A DNA stretch of 58,764 nt from Deltaproteobacteria bacterium (GCA_020850995.1 JADZDP010000149.1:1-58764), one strand, 5' to 3'. Shown: positions 26,063-34,876, numbered from the stretch's first letter. Program-made: numbers and translations. The notes: generated by a model not told the origin, from the letters alone.

Positions 26063-27136
26063 TCAGCCCTGCCCGCCCTGATCCTCGAGGCCGCGCGCGA
26101 GCACCGCCGCGAGCTCGTCGAGCGGGACCCGGTCCGCGGCGCCGTGCGCTGCCGCCGCCGCCACCGGCATGCCGTCGATGGCCGCCGTGAGGCTCGATTC
26201 AGTCCACAGCGGGGCGCCCACGGCGCGCACGGCGCGCGCTCCCTCCACGCCGTCCCGGCCCATGCCGGTGAGCACCACGGCCAACAGGTGCGAGCCCGCC
26301 ACCGCCGCCGCCGAGCTGAACAGCCGATCCACGCTCGGCACCCAGCGATCACCCTCGGCGGGGTCGTGCAAGCGCAGGCGCGCGCCGGCCGCCCCCCGCT
26401 CGACGCTCAGGTGCCGGCCCCCTGGGGCTATGCGCACCACGCCGCGCACCACCGGCTCACCGTCCTTCGCCTCGGCCACGTCGAGGGAGGTGGCCTTGGC
26501 CAGGCGATCGGCGAAGGCCTCGGTGAAGCGGGGCGGCATGTGCTGCGCGATGAGGACCGGGGCCCGGAGCGGCCCGCGCAGCCGCGTCAGGATGTCACGC
26601 AGCGCGCGCGGACCGCCGGTGGAGCAGCCGATGGCGACCATGCTCGTGTCGGGTGGAAAGGCCACCTCGGGCGGCGGTGACCAGGTCGGCGGGATGCGGC
26701 GCCGCAAGCCCGCGAGCAAACGCACGCGCGCGAGCAGCTGCGCCTTGAGGGTGCGCACGTCGGCGGTGCGGACGGGCTTGACCACGAAGTCGCGCGCCCC
26801 GAGCTCGAGCGCGAGCAGCGCGCTCTCGGGTCGCGCGTCGGAGGTCACCACGATCACCGGCGTCGCGCGGGTCTTGCCGAGGATGCGCAGGAAGGTGAAG
26901 CCATCCATGCGCGGCATCTCGAGATCGAGCGTGATGACGTCGGGGTCCTTCTCGTGGACGAGCGACAACGCCATGGAGCCGTCCATGGCGCGCCCCACGA
27001 CCTCGCAGCCACCCTCCTCGAGCACCTCGGCCAAGGCCCCCCGCAGCGGCGCCGAGTCGTCGACCACCAGCACCCGCGGCGAGTCACCGTCGACAACGGG
27101 GGCGCCTTCCATGCTGGCAGGGATGTTGCGGTTCAT
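26063..27136 (-). CDS. cheB: Chemotaxis-type protein-glutamate methylesterase CheB
   Basis: Response regulator and methylesterase of 357 residues. The receiver (about 20-140) has D25/D26 (LVVDD), phospho-acceptor D71 in TLDLEMP and K120 in VVKPV. The CheB esterase domain has the catalytic set S172 (GCSTGGP), H199 (QHMPP) and D295 (TGMGRDG). It would remove methyl groups from, or deamidate, receptor glutamates; no receptor gene is present in the window. The ATG at 27134-27136 overlaps the cheR stop in ATGA, so the two are translationally coupled. Confidence 0.95.
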   Translation of the reverse strand: MNRNIPASMEGAPVVDGDSPRVLVVDDSAPLRGALAEVLEEGGCEVVGRAMDGSMALSLVHEKDPDVITLDLEMPRMDGFTFLRILGKTRATPVIVVTSDARPESALLALELGARDFVVKPVRTADVRTLKAQLLARVRLLAGLRRRIPPTWSPPPEVAFPPDTSMVAIGCSTGGPRALRDILTRLRGPLRAPVLIAQHMPPRFTEAFADRLAKATSLDVAEAKDGEPVVRGVVRIAPGGRHLSVERGAAGARLRLHDPAEGDRWVPSVDRLFSSAAAVAGSHLLAVVLTGMGRDGVEGARAVRAVGAPLWTESSLTAAIDGMPVAAAAAHGAADRVPLDELAAVLARGLEDQGGQG

Positions 27137-29004
27137 GCGTCGTCCTCGGGCCGCTGGTAGGCGAGCACGCGCGCCATGGGCTGCGCGCGGAAACGGGTCT
27201 CGAGCGTGAACAGCGATTCGCTGTGCCCGAGGAAGAGCAGCCCGCCCGGCCGCAGGTGCTCGTAGAACGACTCGATGACCCGCGCGCGACCCGACGCAGC
27301 CAGGTAGATGAGCACGTTGCGACAGAAGATGACGTCGAAGGTGCCGAGATCGGCGAGGGCGCGCGGGTCGACGAGGTTACGCGCCTCGAAGCGCGTGTGG
27401 AGCTTGAGCTCGGGGTGCACCGACACACCGCTGAGCTCGTAGGTGAACCAGCGGTGGCGCACCGAGCGCTCTATCTCGGCGCGGAAGCTCTTGGGTGGGT
27501 AGCGCCCGTGGCGCGCGGTCTCGAGCACCTGGTTCGAGAGATCGGTGCCGAGCACCTCGTACGAGCGCGCGCCGGCGTCGTCGCACAGGATGGCGAGCGT
27601 GTAGGCCTCTTCGCCCGTGGAGGTGCCCGCCGACCAGACCCGGATCGGACCGCCGCGCGCCAGCAGGGCAGGCAGCACCTCGTGGCGGAAGGCGTCGAGC
27701 TGGGGCCGCTCGCGAAAGAAGTAGGTCTCGTGCACCGTGACCAGCTCGAGGGCGCGCTGCAGCTCGTCTTTGCCGCGCGGTGTCTGCAACAGATCGACGT
27801 AATCGGAGAAGGTCGCGGCGCGGGTTGCCTCGAGGCGGGGCAACAGGCGGGCTTGCAGGCGCTGGCGCGCGTCGTCGGTGACGGAGAAGCCGGCGGCGTG
27901 CTCGAAGACGCGGGCCAGCCGGGCGAACGAGCGATCATCGAGCGTTGGGTCCGCCGCAACCGAAGGCGCAGCGTGCTCGCGCGCGCGCTCGAGCGCCTCG
28001 GCGAGCTCGATGAGCAGATCGCTGCCAGGCGCGTCGTCGGCGACCAGGGCGCGTAAGCGGGCGGCGAGCTCGGGAGCGTCCGCGCGCAGCAGCATGGCAG
28101 CGCGGTGCGCGGCCGATGCCAGGTGCGCACGATCATCGCGCGCGGCCGCGAGCGCGAGCACGTCGTGGTCGCCAGCCCACGCCGCACACGAGAGCGCGGC
28201 GCAGGCCACCTGCACATCGGCGTTGCCCACGAGCTCGCGCAGCACGGCCAGCACCTCGGCGGACGCCAAGCGCACCGGGCGCGTGGCGCCGGCCGCGTGC
28301 GCGTCGGCGAGGCCGATGACCGCCGCGCGTTGGCGCGATGCGCGGTTGGCCAACAGCGCGTCGACGAGGATGCTCGCCTCCCCCGCCCGGCCGAGCAAGC
28401 GGAAGGCCGCGGGCGCGGTGAGCGCGTCGCCCGTGAGCCGATGGAGCGCGCCCGTGCTCGGCAAGCGCTCGAGCTGCAGGAGGCCGAGCAAGGCGGCCAG
28501 GGCGACGGTGGCCTGCTCGTGCCGATCCTCGACGGTGCGCACGAGCGCGCCCGCCGCGCGCGCGCTGCCGGTGCGCGCCAGCGCCTCGAGCGCGGCCGCG
28601 CGTACGGCCGGCTGCGGATCGCGCGCCGCGCGCTCGAGGATGTCGATGGCATCGGGGAGCTTCGCCATGCCCAGTGCGTCGACCGCAAGGCGGCGCACGC
28701 CGGCGCGGGAGTCGGCCGCTAGGCGCGCCAAGAGCGGCACGGCCGGCTTGCCCATGGCGGCGAGCGCGTCCATGGCCGCGGAGCGCCGCGCGAGCTCGCG
28801 CTCGTCGGTGAGCGCCCGCTCGAGCGTCAAGAGCAGGCCCGGCGTGGGCGCCGAGCGCGCCACCAGGCGCACCGCCTCGCGACGCACGCTCGGGTCGACG
28901 TCGCCCAAGCCGTCGAAGGCGAACACCAGCGTGCCCTCGTCGAGCGCGCGCATGGTGCGCAGCACCTCGCGGCGCGTCTCGGGCGAGGCAGTGGGCTCAG
29001 CCAT
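27133..29004 (-). CDS. cheR: CheR methyltransferase with N-terminal HEAT repeats
   Basis: A 623-residue fusion, more than twice the length of CheR alone (~280). Residues about 1-330 are HEAT-like helical repeats (PSVRREAVRLVAR, RSAAMDALAAMGKPAVPLL, PQPAVRAAALEALARTG). The methyltransferase follows, with VHETYFFRERPQ, the SAM motif AGTSTGEEAY near residue 465 and IFCRNVLIYL plus PGGLLFLGHSESL near the end. It would methylate receptor glutamates with SAM. The repeats probably bind a partner or receptor. The ATG at 29002-29004 overlaps the preceding stop by 8 bp; longer in-frame starts would run into the neighbour. Confidence 0.92.
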   Translation of the reverse strand: MAEPTASPETRREVLRTMRALDEGTLVFAFDGLGDVDPSVRREAVRLVARSAPTPGLLLTLERALTDERELARRSAAMDALAAMGKPAVPLLARLAADSRAGVRRLAVDALGMAKLPDAIDILERAARDPQPAVRAAALEALARTGSARAAGALVRTVEDRHEQATVALAALLGLLQLERLPSTGALHRLTGDALTAPAAFRLLGRAGEASILVDALLANRASRQRAAVIGLADAHAAGATRPVRLASAEVLAVLRELVGNADVQVACAALSCAAWAGDHDVLALAAARDDRAHLASAAHRAAMLLRADAPELAARLRALVADDAPGSDLLIELAEALERAREHAAPSVAADPTLDDRSFARLARVFEHAAGFSVTDDARQRLQARLLPRLEATRAATFSDYVDLLQTPRGKDELQRALELVTVHETYFFRERPQLDAFRHEVLPALLARGGPIRVWSAGTSTGEEAYTLAILCDDAGARSYEVLGTDLSNQVLETARHGRYPPKSFRAEIERSVRHRWFTYELSGVSVHPELKLHTRFEARNLVDPRALADLGTFDVIFCRNVLIYLAASGRARVIESFYEHLRPGGLLFLGHSESLFTLETRFRAQPMARVLAYQRPEDDA

Positions 29005-29893
29005 CGGCCTTCCGTGCGCCGCCGCGCTCCAAGAGCCGCGCGGCGAAGCGCTCGAGCTCGACCTCGAAGGCGTCGCCGCGCGCGCCCGCGTCCCGGTACA
29101 ACTCGCGCGCGGCGTCGACAGCGGAGCCGAGCGACGAGAAGGGCTTGCCGCGCCGGACGCCGTCGGCGAGCTCGTCGCCATGGTAGAGGGCAACATCGGA
29201 GAGCAGCCGACGCGCCAGGTGCGATGCGGCATCCGCGTCGTCGACCGACGGCTGTGTGCGCAGCGACGCCGCGCGCGCACGTTCTACCGGTGCCTGCAGG
29301 CGGTCCGGCGGCACCTCGCCCGCGACCCGCAACATGTCGATGGACGGCCCGAGCTTGTCTGGCACGTGGTGCAGCTCGAGGTACGCGTTGGCGCCGTAGA
29401 GATTGGTTGGGCGCCGCTTGTAGCGGGTGCGCTCGAACACCGACGCGAGCAAGATGATGGGGAGCGTCGCGGTCTGTGGGTTGGCGCGCAGCTGCTCGAC
29501 CACCTGAAACGCGAGGACGCCAGGGATGGCCACGTCGAGGACCAGCGCCGCCGGCGGCGCCGGCATGCTCGGGTCGCAGGCAGCGAGCGCCATCTCGCCC
29601 GAGCGCACGCACACCGGCGCATAGCCGTGCGCACGCAGCGCGCGCGCGGCGCTGCGCGCGGCCGACGGCACCTCGTGTCCCACGACCACGCGCGGCCACT
29701 GCGCCTCCGCGAGCGCGCGCGCCGAGGCCGCGGGCTCCTCGTCGTGCGCCTCGGCCCCCTGCCCGCGGAACGCGGTGGCCCCGGCGACGTGCCCGCACGC
29801 GCCACACAGGAGCGTGAGCTGGTCGGTGACCAGCTCGCGCGGCGCCTCGTAGCGCGCGCCACACACCGGGCAGAACACCACCCGGTGGGTCAT
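28997..29893 (-). CDS. Zinc-ribbon protein with degenerate receiver
   Basis: A 298-residue protein in the chemosensory operon. A zinc ribbon of MJ0042/zinc_ribbon type occupies 1-40 (C8, C11, C30, C33). A receiver-like domain follows (about 66-185): D120 in LVLDVAIPG stands where the phospho-acceptor should be, but the acidic pair is replaced by VVGHE and the Lys motif by LELHHVPD, so ordinary phosphorylation is doubtful. The last 100 residues are helical and unassigned (ASHLARRLLSDVALYHGDEL). The ATG at 29891-29893 overlaps the cheW stop by 4 bp (ATGA), and its stop overlaps cheR. Perhaps a scaffold or a nucleic acid-binding adaptor; function is not known. Confidence 0.8.
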   Translation of the reverse strand: MTHRVVFCPVCGARYEAPRELVTDQLTLLCGACGHVAGATAFRGQGAEAHDEEPAASARALAEAQWPRVVVGHEVPSAARSAARALRAHGYAPVCVRSGEMALAACDPSMPAPPAALVLDVAIPGVLAFQVVEQLRANPQTATLPIILLASVFERTRYKRRPTNLYGANAYLELHHVPDKLGPSIDMLRVAGEVPPDRLQAPVERARAASLRTQPSVDDADAASHLARRLLSDVALYHGDELADGVRRGKPFSSLGSAVDAARELYRDAGARGDAFEVELERFAARLLERGGARKADG

Positions 29894-30441
29894 GATGTCC
29901 CCCGCGGGATGTCGATGGGGATGGGCAGGATGGTGCGATTGGTGCCGCGCAGCAGATCGTCGACCGGAATGCTGTGCGCGCCTTGCAGCACGCGACGCAA
30001 GTTGAGCAAGAGCGCGAGCCGCTCGCCCTGCGGCCCGGTCACGGGGGCGACCCCCAAGAACACCTGCGCCGCCTCACCGGCCAGGACGCCGGCACCCACG
30101 CGCAGCTGCCCGCGGGTCAGGTTGACGACGTCGAGCACTTGGTCGACCACCACGCCGACGCTGCGTCCATCGAGCTTGAGGATCAAATAGCGCACGTGCA
30201 CCATGGCGGCCTCGGCGCGCGGCCCCAAGTCGAAGCGCACCCGCAGGTCGAAGAGCGGCAGCACCTGCCCACGCAGGTCGATGACGCCCACCATGCCCGC
30301 GGGCGCCTTCGGCACCGGCGTCACCGGCTGCGGCCGCACGATCTCGCGGATGCGCATGATGTCGACGGCGTAGAGATCGGGACCGACCGCGAAGGTGGCC
30401 AGGCGCAGCTCTTCGTTCGGATCGATGACCGCCGGGCTCAT
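29890..30441 (-). CDS. cheW: CheW-type coupling protein
   Basis: A single CheW domain of 183 residues. It contains FAVGPDLYAVDIMRIREIV, the sheet segment PAGMVGVIDLRGQVLPLFDL and LILKLDGRSVGVVVDQVLDV, all typical. CheW couples a receptor to CheA. It is the shorter of two CheW proteins here and overlaps both neighbours by 4 bp (the zinc-ribbon protein and the second CheW), so it belongs to a tightly packed operon. Confidence 0.93.
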   Translation of the reverse strand: MSPAVIDPNEELRLATFAVGPDLYAVDIMRIREIVRPQPVTPVPKAPAGMVGVIDLRGQVLPLFDLRVRFDLGPRAEAAMVHVRYLILKLDGRSVGVVVDQVLDVVNLTRGQLRVGAGVLAGEAAQVFLGVAPVTGPQGERLALLLNLRRVLQGAHSIPVDDLLRGTNRTILPIPIDIPRGTS

Positions 30442-31160
30442 GCGCTCTCCCGCACGACCACGCCCATGCTCTCGCCGACGTGGGCGAGCACTGCGTCGAC
30501 GTCGAGGAGGATCAACAGGCGCGGCTCTTCACCGACCTCGGCGCGCGGCCGACCGAGCCCCAGCAGAAGGTGTGCGCCTTTGGTCCCCAAGCTCGCCGGC
30601 ACCTCTTCCAGCGCGCGCGTCGGCAGCCGCACCACGTGATGCACGCGGTCGACGCGCAGGCCGAGCACGCGTTGGCCCTCCCCGACCACGAGCACGCGCT
30701 GGTCGCGCAGCAGCGTGCGATCCGGTGCGCGCAGGCCGAGGACCGCCGCCAGGTCGACGACCGGCATGACGACGCCACGTTTGGAGAGCACGCCGAGCAC
30801 CTCGCGCGGCGCGCGCGGCACCTCGGTGGGCGTGACCACCTTGAGGATCTCACGCACGTCCATGATGCTGGCGGCGTAGGCCTCGCCGCCAAGGTCGAAC
30901 GACAGGAAGCGCCGCTCCTCGTCGTCGACGGCGGCACCCTCGGCGGAGCGGCGCGGCACCACCTCCTCGCCCTCGTCGAAGCGGGCCAGGAACTCGCGCA
31001 GCGGGTCGACGCTGACGGACGCGGCGCTCGCGTCTCGCGTCGGTGGCTGCTCGGACGCCGCGAGCGGGGGCGCGTCGACCGGCGCCCGTGTCGTCGACGC
31101 GCGCTCCCTCTTGGCGCGCGATCGTGGCTTCGGCGACGGGTCCTTCTCGTCCTTTTCCAT
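30438..31160 (-). CDS. cheW: CheW-type coupling protein with N-terminal extension
   Basis: CheW domain (about 85-235) behind an 85-residue charged, Pro/Ala-rich and probably disordered extension. Typical segments are RRFLSFDLGGEAYAASIMDV, EILKVVTPTEVPRAP, VLGVLSKRGVVMPVVDLAAV and DRVHHVVRLP. The extension may contact another component of the array. The ATG at 31158-31160 directly follows the CheA stop at 31161-31163 with no gap, so the two are almost certainly co-translated. Confidence 0.92.
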   Translation of the reverse strand: MEKDEKDPSPKPRSRAKRERASTTRAPVDAPPLAASEQPPTRDASAASVSVDPLREFLARFDEGEEVVPRRSAEGAAVDDEERRFLSFDLGGEAYAASIMDVREILKVVTPTEVPRAPREVLGVLSKRGVVMPVVDLAAVLGLRAPDRTLLRDQRVLVVGEGQRVLGLRVDRVHHVVRLPTRALEEVPASLGTKGAHLLLGLGRPRAEVGEEPRLLILLDVDAVLAHVGESMGVVVRESA

Positions 31161-33230
31161 TCACGCTCCGGCCACGAGGGCGGCGGCGCGGCCCCGTCGT
31201 TCCTCGCCGCGCAGGAGCTCCTGCACGAGCGCGGCAACATCGAGCACCAAGATGGTCTCGTGATCGCCCAGGTGCGTGGCGCCCGCCACGCCCTTGATCT
31301 GACCGAGGTACGCGCCCAGCGATTTGATGACGATGTCTTGTTGGCCGAGGACATCGTCGAGCAAGATGACGGCGCGGTGCTGCGCCAAGCCCACCACGGC
31401 GGCGTACCCCACGGTGCCGTCGGCCGCGGCGACACGGCTCGCGTCGTCGGGATGGAACACGCGGTCCAGGCGCAGCACCGGCATGGTCTGTCCGCGCAGC
31501 TGCAGCATCTCCTTGCCCTCGACGCTGCACAGGTCGCGCTGGCGGACCGCGACGATCTCGAGCACGCTCGCGAGCGGCAACGCATAGACCCGCTGGGCGG
31601 TGCGTACGATGACCGCCTGGATGATGGCGAGCGTGATGGGCAGCGTGATGGTGAAGCGCGTGCCCTTGCCAGGTGTGCTCTCGACGTCGATGAGGCCCGA
31701 CATGCGCGAGACGTTGGTCTTGACCACGTCGAGGCCCACGCCGCGGCCACTGGTCTCGCTCACCTCCTTGCGCGTGGAGAAGCCTGGCTGGAAGATCAGG
31801 TTCCACACGTCGCGACGCGAGAGCTGTCCGATGTGGTCGTCGTCCACCACGCCGCGTTCGAGCGCCGTGCGCTTGACCGCCACCTCATCGATGCCGCGCC
31901 CGTCATCGGCCACGTCGATGATGACGTGGTTGCCGCGGGGAAAGGCCCGGAGCTCCAAGCGACCGGCGCGCGGCTTGCCCGCGGCGACGCGGGCATCGGG
32001 GGCCTCGAGCCCGTGGTCGACGGCGTTGCGCACCAGGTGCATGAGCGGATCGACCAGGTCCTCGACGATGAGCTTGTCGAGCTCGGTCTCTTCGCCAGAG
32101 ACCTCGAGCGTCACGTCCTTGCCGAGCGCGGTCGCCGCACGCTGCACCGTGCGCGCCATGCGCTCGAAGACCTGGCCGAGCGGCACCATGCGCACCTGCA
32201 TGATGGCGCCCTGCAAGTCGACGATGCGCCGCTCGAGCGTGCGCACCAGTCGATGGAGATCGACCGCCAATCCTTGGTAGCCGATGGTCTGCTTGAGCTC
32301 GGCGGTCACGCGGGCGAGCCCACCGCGCGCGAGCACCAGCTCGCCGACGATGCCCATGAGCTCGTCGAGCTTGCGGATGTCGACGCGCACGGTGTCGGAG
32401 ACCTGGCGCAGCGTCGTGACCCCTTCGTCGTCGCTGGGGAGGGTGGTGACCTGGTCCCGCTGCGCAGTCGAGGACGGCGTCGCCGGCGCGCCGCCGAGGT
32501 CGATGCGCTCGATGGTGAAGGCGCCAATCGACGCCACGCGCTCTTGCAGCGCGGCCAGCGAGGCACGCGACGCCACCACCAAGTCGAAGATGATGTTGGC
32601 GCCGGTGTCGTCGGTGGACGGGAGCGTGGTGATGACCTCGCCGTCGTGCTGAATTGCCGCCGTGATGGCGGCCAGGTCCTTCTCGAACGACGCCAGCGGC
32701 AGCGGTGCATGCACCTTGTAGAGCGGCGTTTGGCTCTTGAGGTTCTCGGTGAGGCGGTGCTCCTCGTACTCGGTGAGCGCCGACAGCGCCTCGGGCGGGA
32801 GCTGCAGCGAGCGAATGCCCGTGGCCGACGGCGCCACCGGTGCCGTCGATCCCTCGAGCCGTTGCACGACGGCGCCGATGGCAGCGGCATCGACCGGCTT
32901 CTCGTCCTTCACGTCGGCCAACAGGCGCGAGAACACGTCGGTGCAAGCGTAGAGCGCGCCCATAAGGCGATCGTCGAGCGTCACGCGGCCCAGGCGCAGC
33001 TCGTCGAGGAAGGTCTCGAGCTGGTGCGCGAGGCGGCTCATGGGCTCGACGCCGAACATGCCGGCGAGGCCCTTGAGCGAATGCGCGTGGCGGAACATCT
33101 CGTTCAGGCGCGCAGGCGGAATGGCGCCCCGCTTTCGGTCGGCGTCGATGGCCACGAGGCCGGCCGCGAGGTGGTCGACGATCTCCGCGGCCTCCGCGAG
33201 GAACTCGCGCTGGGATCGGTCGAGGGTCAC
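31161..33230 (-). CDS. cheA: Chemosensory histidine kinase CheA
   Basis: A 689-residue CheA. The phosphotransfer domain has the active histidine H50 in HAHSLKGLAG. Dimerisation and kinase domains follow: N box HLVRNAVDHGLE near 400, G1 DDGRGID near 443 and G2 GRGVGLDVV near 495. The C-terminal CheW-like regulatory domain occupies about 550-689. A region at about 145-245 between P1 and P3 looks strand-rich and could be a P2-like domain, but it does not match E. coli P2 clearly. It starts at GTG 33228-33230, overlapping the upstream receiver gene by 4 bp (GTGA). Confidence 0.95.
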   Translation of the reverse strand: MTLDRSQREFLAEAAEIVDHLAAGLVAIDADRKRGAIPPARLNEMFRHAHSLKGLAGMFGVEPMSRLAHQLETFLDELRLGRVTLDDRLMGALYACTDVFSRLLADVKDEKPVDAAAIGAVVQRLEGSTAPVAPSATGIRSLQLPPEALSALTEYEEHRLTENLKSQTPLYKVHAPLPLASFEKDLAAITAAIQHDGEVITTLPSTDDTGANIIFDLVVASRASLAALQERVASIGAFTIERIDLGGAPATPSSTAQRDQVTTLPSDDEGVTTLRQVSDTVRVDIRKLDELMGIVGELVLARGGLARVTAELKQTIGYQGLAVDLHRLVRTLERRIVDLQGAIMQVRMVPLGQVFERMARTVQRAATALGKDVTLEVSGEETELDKLIVEDLVDPLMHLVRNAVDHGLEAPDARVAAGKPRAGRLELRAFPRGNHVIIDVADDGRGIDEVAVKRTALERGVVDDDHIGQLSRRDVWNLIFQPGFSTRKEVSETSGRGVGLDVVKTNVSRMSGLIDVESTPGKGTRFTITLPITLAIIQAVIVRTAQRVYALPLASVLEIVAVRQRDLCSVEGKEMLQLRGQTMPVLRLDRVFHPDDASRVAAADGTVGYAAVVGLAQHRAVILLDDVLGQQDIVIKSLGAYLGQIKGVAGATHLGDHETILVLDVAALVQELLRGEERRGRAAALVAGA

Positions 33231-33616
33231 TCGGGCACCACCAAGCCGCGCAGCACCTCGATCAGCGCCGCCACCGTCACCGGCTTCTCGAGCAGCGCAT
33301 GCGCGCCGAGCTCGAGGGCCTTCTCTCGATCGCGCGGCGACACGTCCGTCGACACGATGACGGCGCGGGCGCCACCGCCGCGCTGTCGCCAGAAGCTCAG
33401 CACCTCGAGCCCGGTCATGTCGGGCATGTGCAGGTCGACGATGACCAGGGCCTGCTTGTCGGCGGTCAACGCGCGCAGCGCCTCCATGCCGTTGCCCGCC
33501 TCCTCCACCTCGAAGGCGAGCCCGAGCGCGTCGGCGGCGGCTTCGAGGGCAGAGCGAGCGAGGGCCCGAGCCGCCGGGGAGTCATCGACGATCAGGGCCG
33601 GTAGGGGGGCCGTCAT
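33227..33616 (-). CDS. Single-domain response regulator at head of che operon
   Basis: A 129-residue receiver. The pocket is D11/D12 (LIVDDSP), phospho-acceptor D61 (VIVDLHMP), T90 (IVSTD) and K111 (LLEKPV). Nothing follows the receiver, so it is CheY-like. The ATG at 33614-33616 lacks a clear Shine-Dalgarno but begins the receiver fold; a longer reading adds only a basic stretch with no domain. It is the first gene of the operon and its stop overlaps the cheA GTG. Confidence 0.9.
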   Translation of the reverse strand: MTAPLPALIVDDSPAARALARSALEAAADALGLAFEVEEAGNGMEALRALTADKQALVIVDLHMPDMTGLEVLSFWRQRGGGARAVIVSTDVSPRDREKALELGAHALLEKPVTVAALIEVLRGLVVPE

Positions 33617-33644
33617 GGTGCGCAGTCTGGCGTGGACCCGGCCC

Positions 33645-33674
33645 TCGGGGCAACGTCGCCCACTTCGGGGCAAC
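33645..33674. promoter_or_regulatory. Direct repeats upstream of che operon
   Basis: TCGGGGCAAC occurs at 33645-33654 and 33665-33674, spaced 20 bp (about two helical turns), 29 bp upstream of the first che gene start on the minus strand. It could be a regulator site in the operon promoter, but it is only a short repeat and no -10/-35 pair was recognised. Confidence 0.3.
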
Positions 33675-33709
33675 AGGTGGTAGGCCCTGCGCGTGTGCCC
33701 GCGCGGCCG

Positions 33710-34792
33710 CTACCGACCGACCGCGGGCGGCAGGCACATGGCGACCTGGTTCCAGGCGGCGTCGAGGGTCGGCTCGTCGAAGGAGCCGCACGAGGTGCCG
33801 TCGACGGCGTCGCAGTTGCCGTCGACCCCGAGCTCGCATTGATGAAAGCAGAACCCGCCGCCCTGGTAGAGCGTGCCCGTGCCGAGGTCGACCATGATGA
33901 GCGGGTCAAAGCCGAGGTTCAAGCTGCCAGCGGACTGGCAGACGAAGCCGGCCCCGGCCGCGGGTGAGCCCTGACAGGGCGCCGAGGGGTCGTTGTCGTC
34001 GGGGGCGCAGGGGAGCGCGCAGAAGCCCGGGCCGTTCGGGTTCGCGCCCGGGTTGAGGGCCGCGAGCAGCGGGCCCTGCAGGCACATCATGCCCGGCTCG
34101 CATTGCTCGGTGGCAGTGCACTCGGCGCCCGGACCTGCCACGCCGTGCTGCGCGACATAGGCGCAGATGCCGGTGTCGACGTCGCACTGGGACTCGCCCG
34201 TGAGATCCTGCAAGGCCAGCGCCGGCACCAAGCTGCCGTCTTGCCCCACCATCATGCCGGAGCGGACGCAGTCGGGGATGTCGAGGCCGCACTTGCGCGT
34301 GCAGATGGGTGCTGCGCCCACGTCGCCCACGGAGAAGTAGCGCACGTCGCAGGTGTAGTCGCCCCGCCCGCACTCCTGCGGCTGGCTGCAGGTGTGGACG
34401 CACATCGACAGGTCGACCAGGAGCAGCTCCTCGGTGCCAGCGGGGCACACCACCGGCGCCGTGGCCGAGCTGACCAGCGAGCACGAGCCCGAGCTGGTCC
34501 CGGCCTCGTTGTCGTAGGTGGTGAACTGGTCCTGCCAGATCGGCAGCAGGAAGCCTGGGTTGTAGGCGCCGTCGCCGCTCACGATGACGCACTCGAGCTC
34601 ATCGGCGCAGTCGTTGGTGGGGTTGGTCCCGCCGCCCTCTTGGTAGGTGCAGGCCGTGCCGATGTCCGCCGCGCTCGGCCCTTGGTCGCTGGGACCGGCG
34701 TCGTCGGCGACGCCGCCGTCGAACTCGCCGGTGCGCGGGCAGGCGGCGCAGAGCATCACCATGAGGGAACGCGGGAGCCAACAACGGATCAT
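33710..34792 (-). CDS. Cys-rich lipoprotein
   Basis: Predicted 360-residue lipoprotein. The signal segment is MIRCWLPRSLMVMLCAAC with C18 as the likely lipid site. The mature region has about two dozen Cys in patterns such as CVHTCSQPQECGRGDYTC, so it is probably disulfide-rich. It lacks the Gly-Glu linkers of its neighbour, but shares the pattern of a Cys, short spacer, Cys, then LECV/LVCV (DCADELECV), so the two may be related. The start at ATG 34790-34792 is chosen for the lipobox; an in-frame ATG six codons upstream is possible and neither has a good Shine-Dalgarno. Role unknown; probably on the cell surface. Confidence 0.72.
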   Translation of the reverse strand: MIRCWLPRSLMVMLCAACPRTGEFDGGVADDAGPSDQGPSAADIGTACTYQEGGGTNPTNDCADELECVIVSGDGAYNPGFLLPIWQDQFTTYDNEAGTSSGSCSLVSSATAPVVCPAGTEELLLVDLSMCVHTCSQPQECGRGDYTCDVRYFSVGDVGAAPICTRKCGLDIPDCVRSGMMVGQDGSLVPALALQDLTGESQCDVDTGICAYVAQHGVAGPGAECTATEQCEPGMMCLQGPLLAALNPGANPNGPGFCALPCAPDDNDPSAPCQGSPAAGAGFVCQSAGSLNLGFDPLIMVDLGTGTLYQGGGFCFHQCELGVDGNCDAVDGTSCGSFDEPTLDAAWNQVAMCLPPAVGR

Positions 34793-34849
34793 GCAGTCAT
34801 TGTCGGCCATGGCAGGCCGCGTTGCCACCGATCCATGCCACAAGAACAG

Positions 34850-34876
34850 CGGCGCCGGCCGCTTGGGCCGGCGCCG
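34850..34876 (-). terminator. Perfect GC hairpin after the GE-linker lipoprotein
   Basis: An 11-bp perfect stem (34850-34860 with 34866-34876, CGGCGCCGGCC/GGCCGGCGCCG) with a 5-base loop lies 39 bp past the stop at 34915 on the minus strand. It is followed by TGTTCTTGT, which is T-rich but not a clean U tract. A terminator between the two lipoprotein genes is likely. Confidence 0.6.

Noticed and set aside
30480..33683. A 1067-residue plus-strand frame opposite cheA and cheW
   Set aside because: High GC removes stop codons; the cheA and cheW products on the other strand are unmistakable.
33617..33709. Sigma-54 promoter ahead of the che operon
   Set aside because: A TGG..TTGC pair exists on the minus strand but the spacing is 6 instead of 8 bases.
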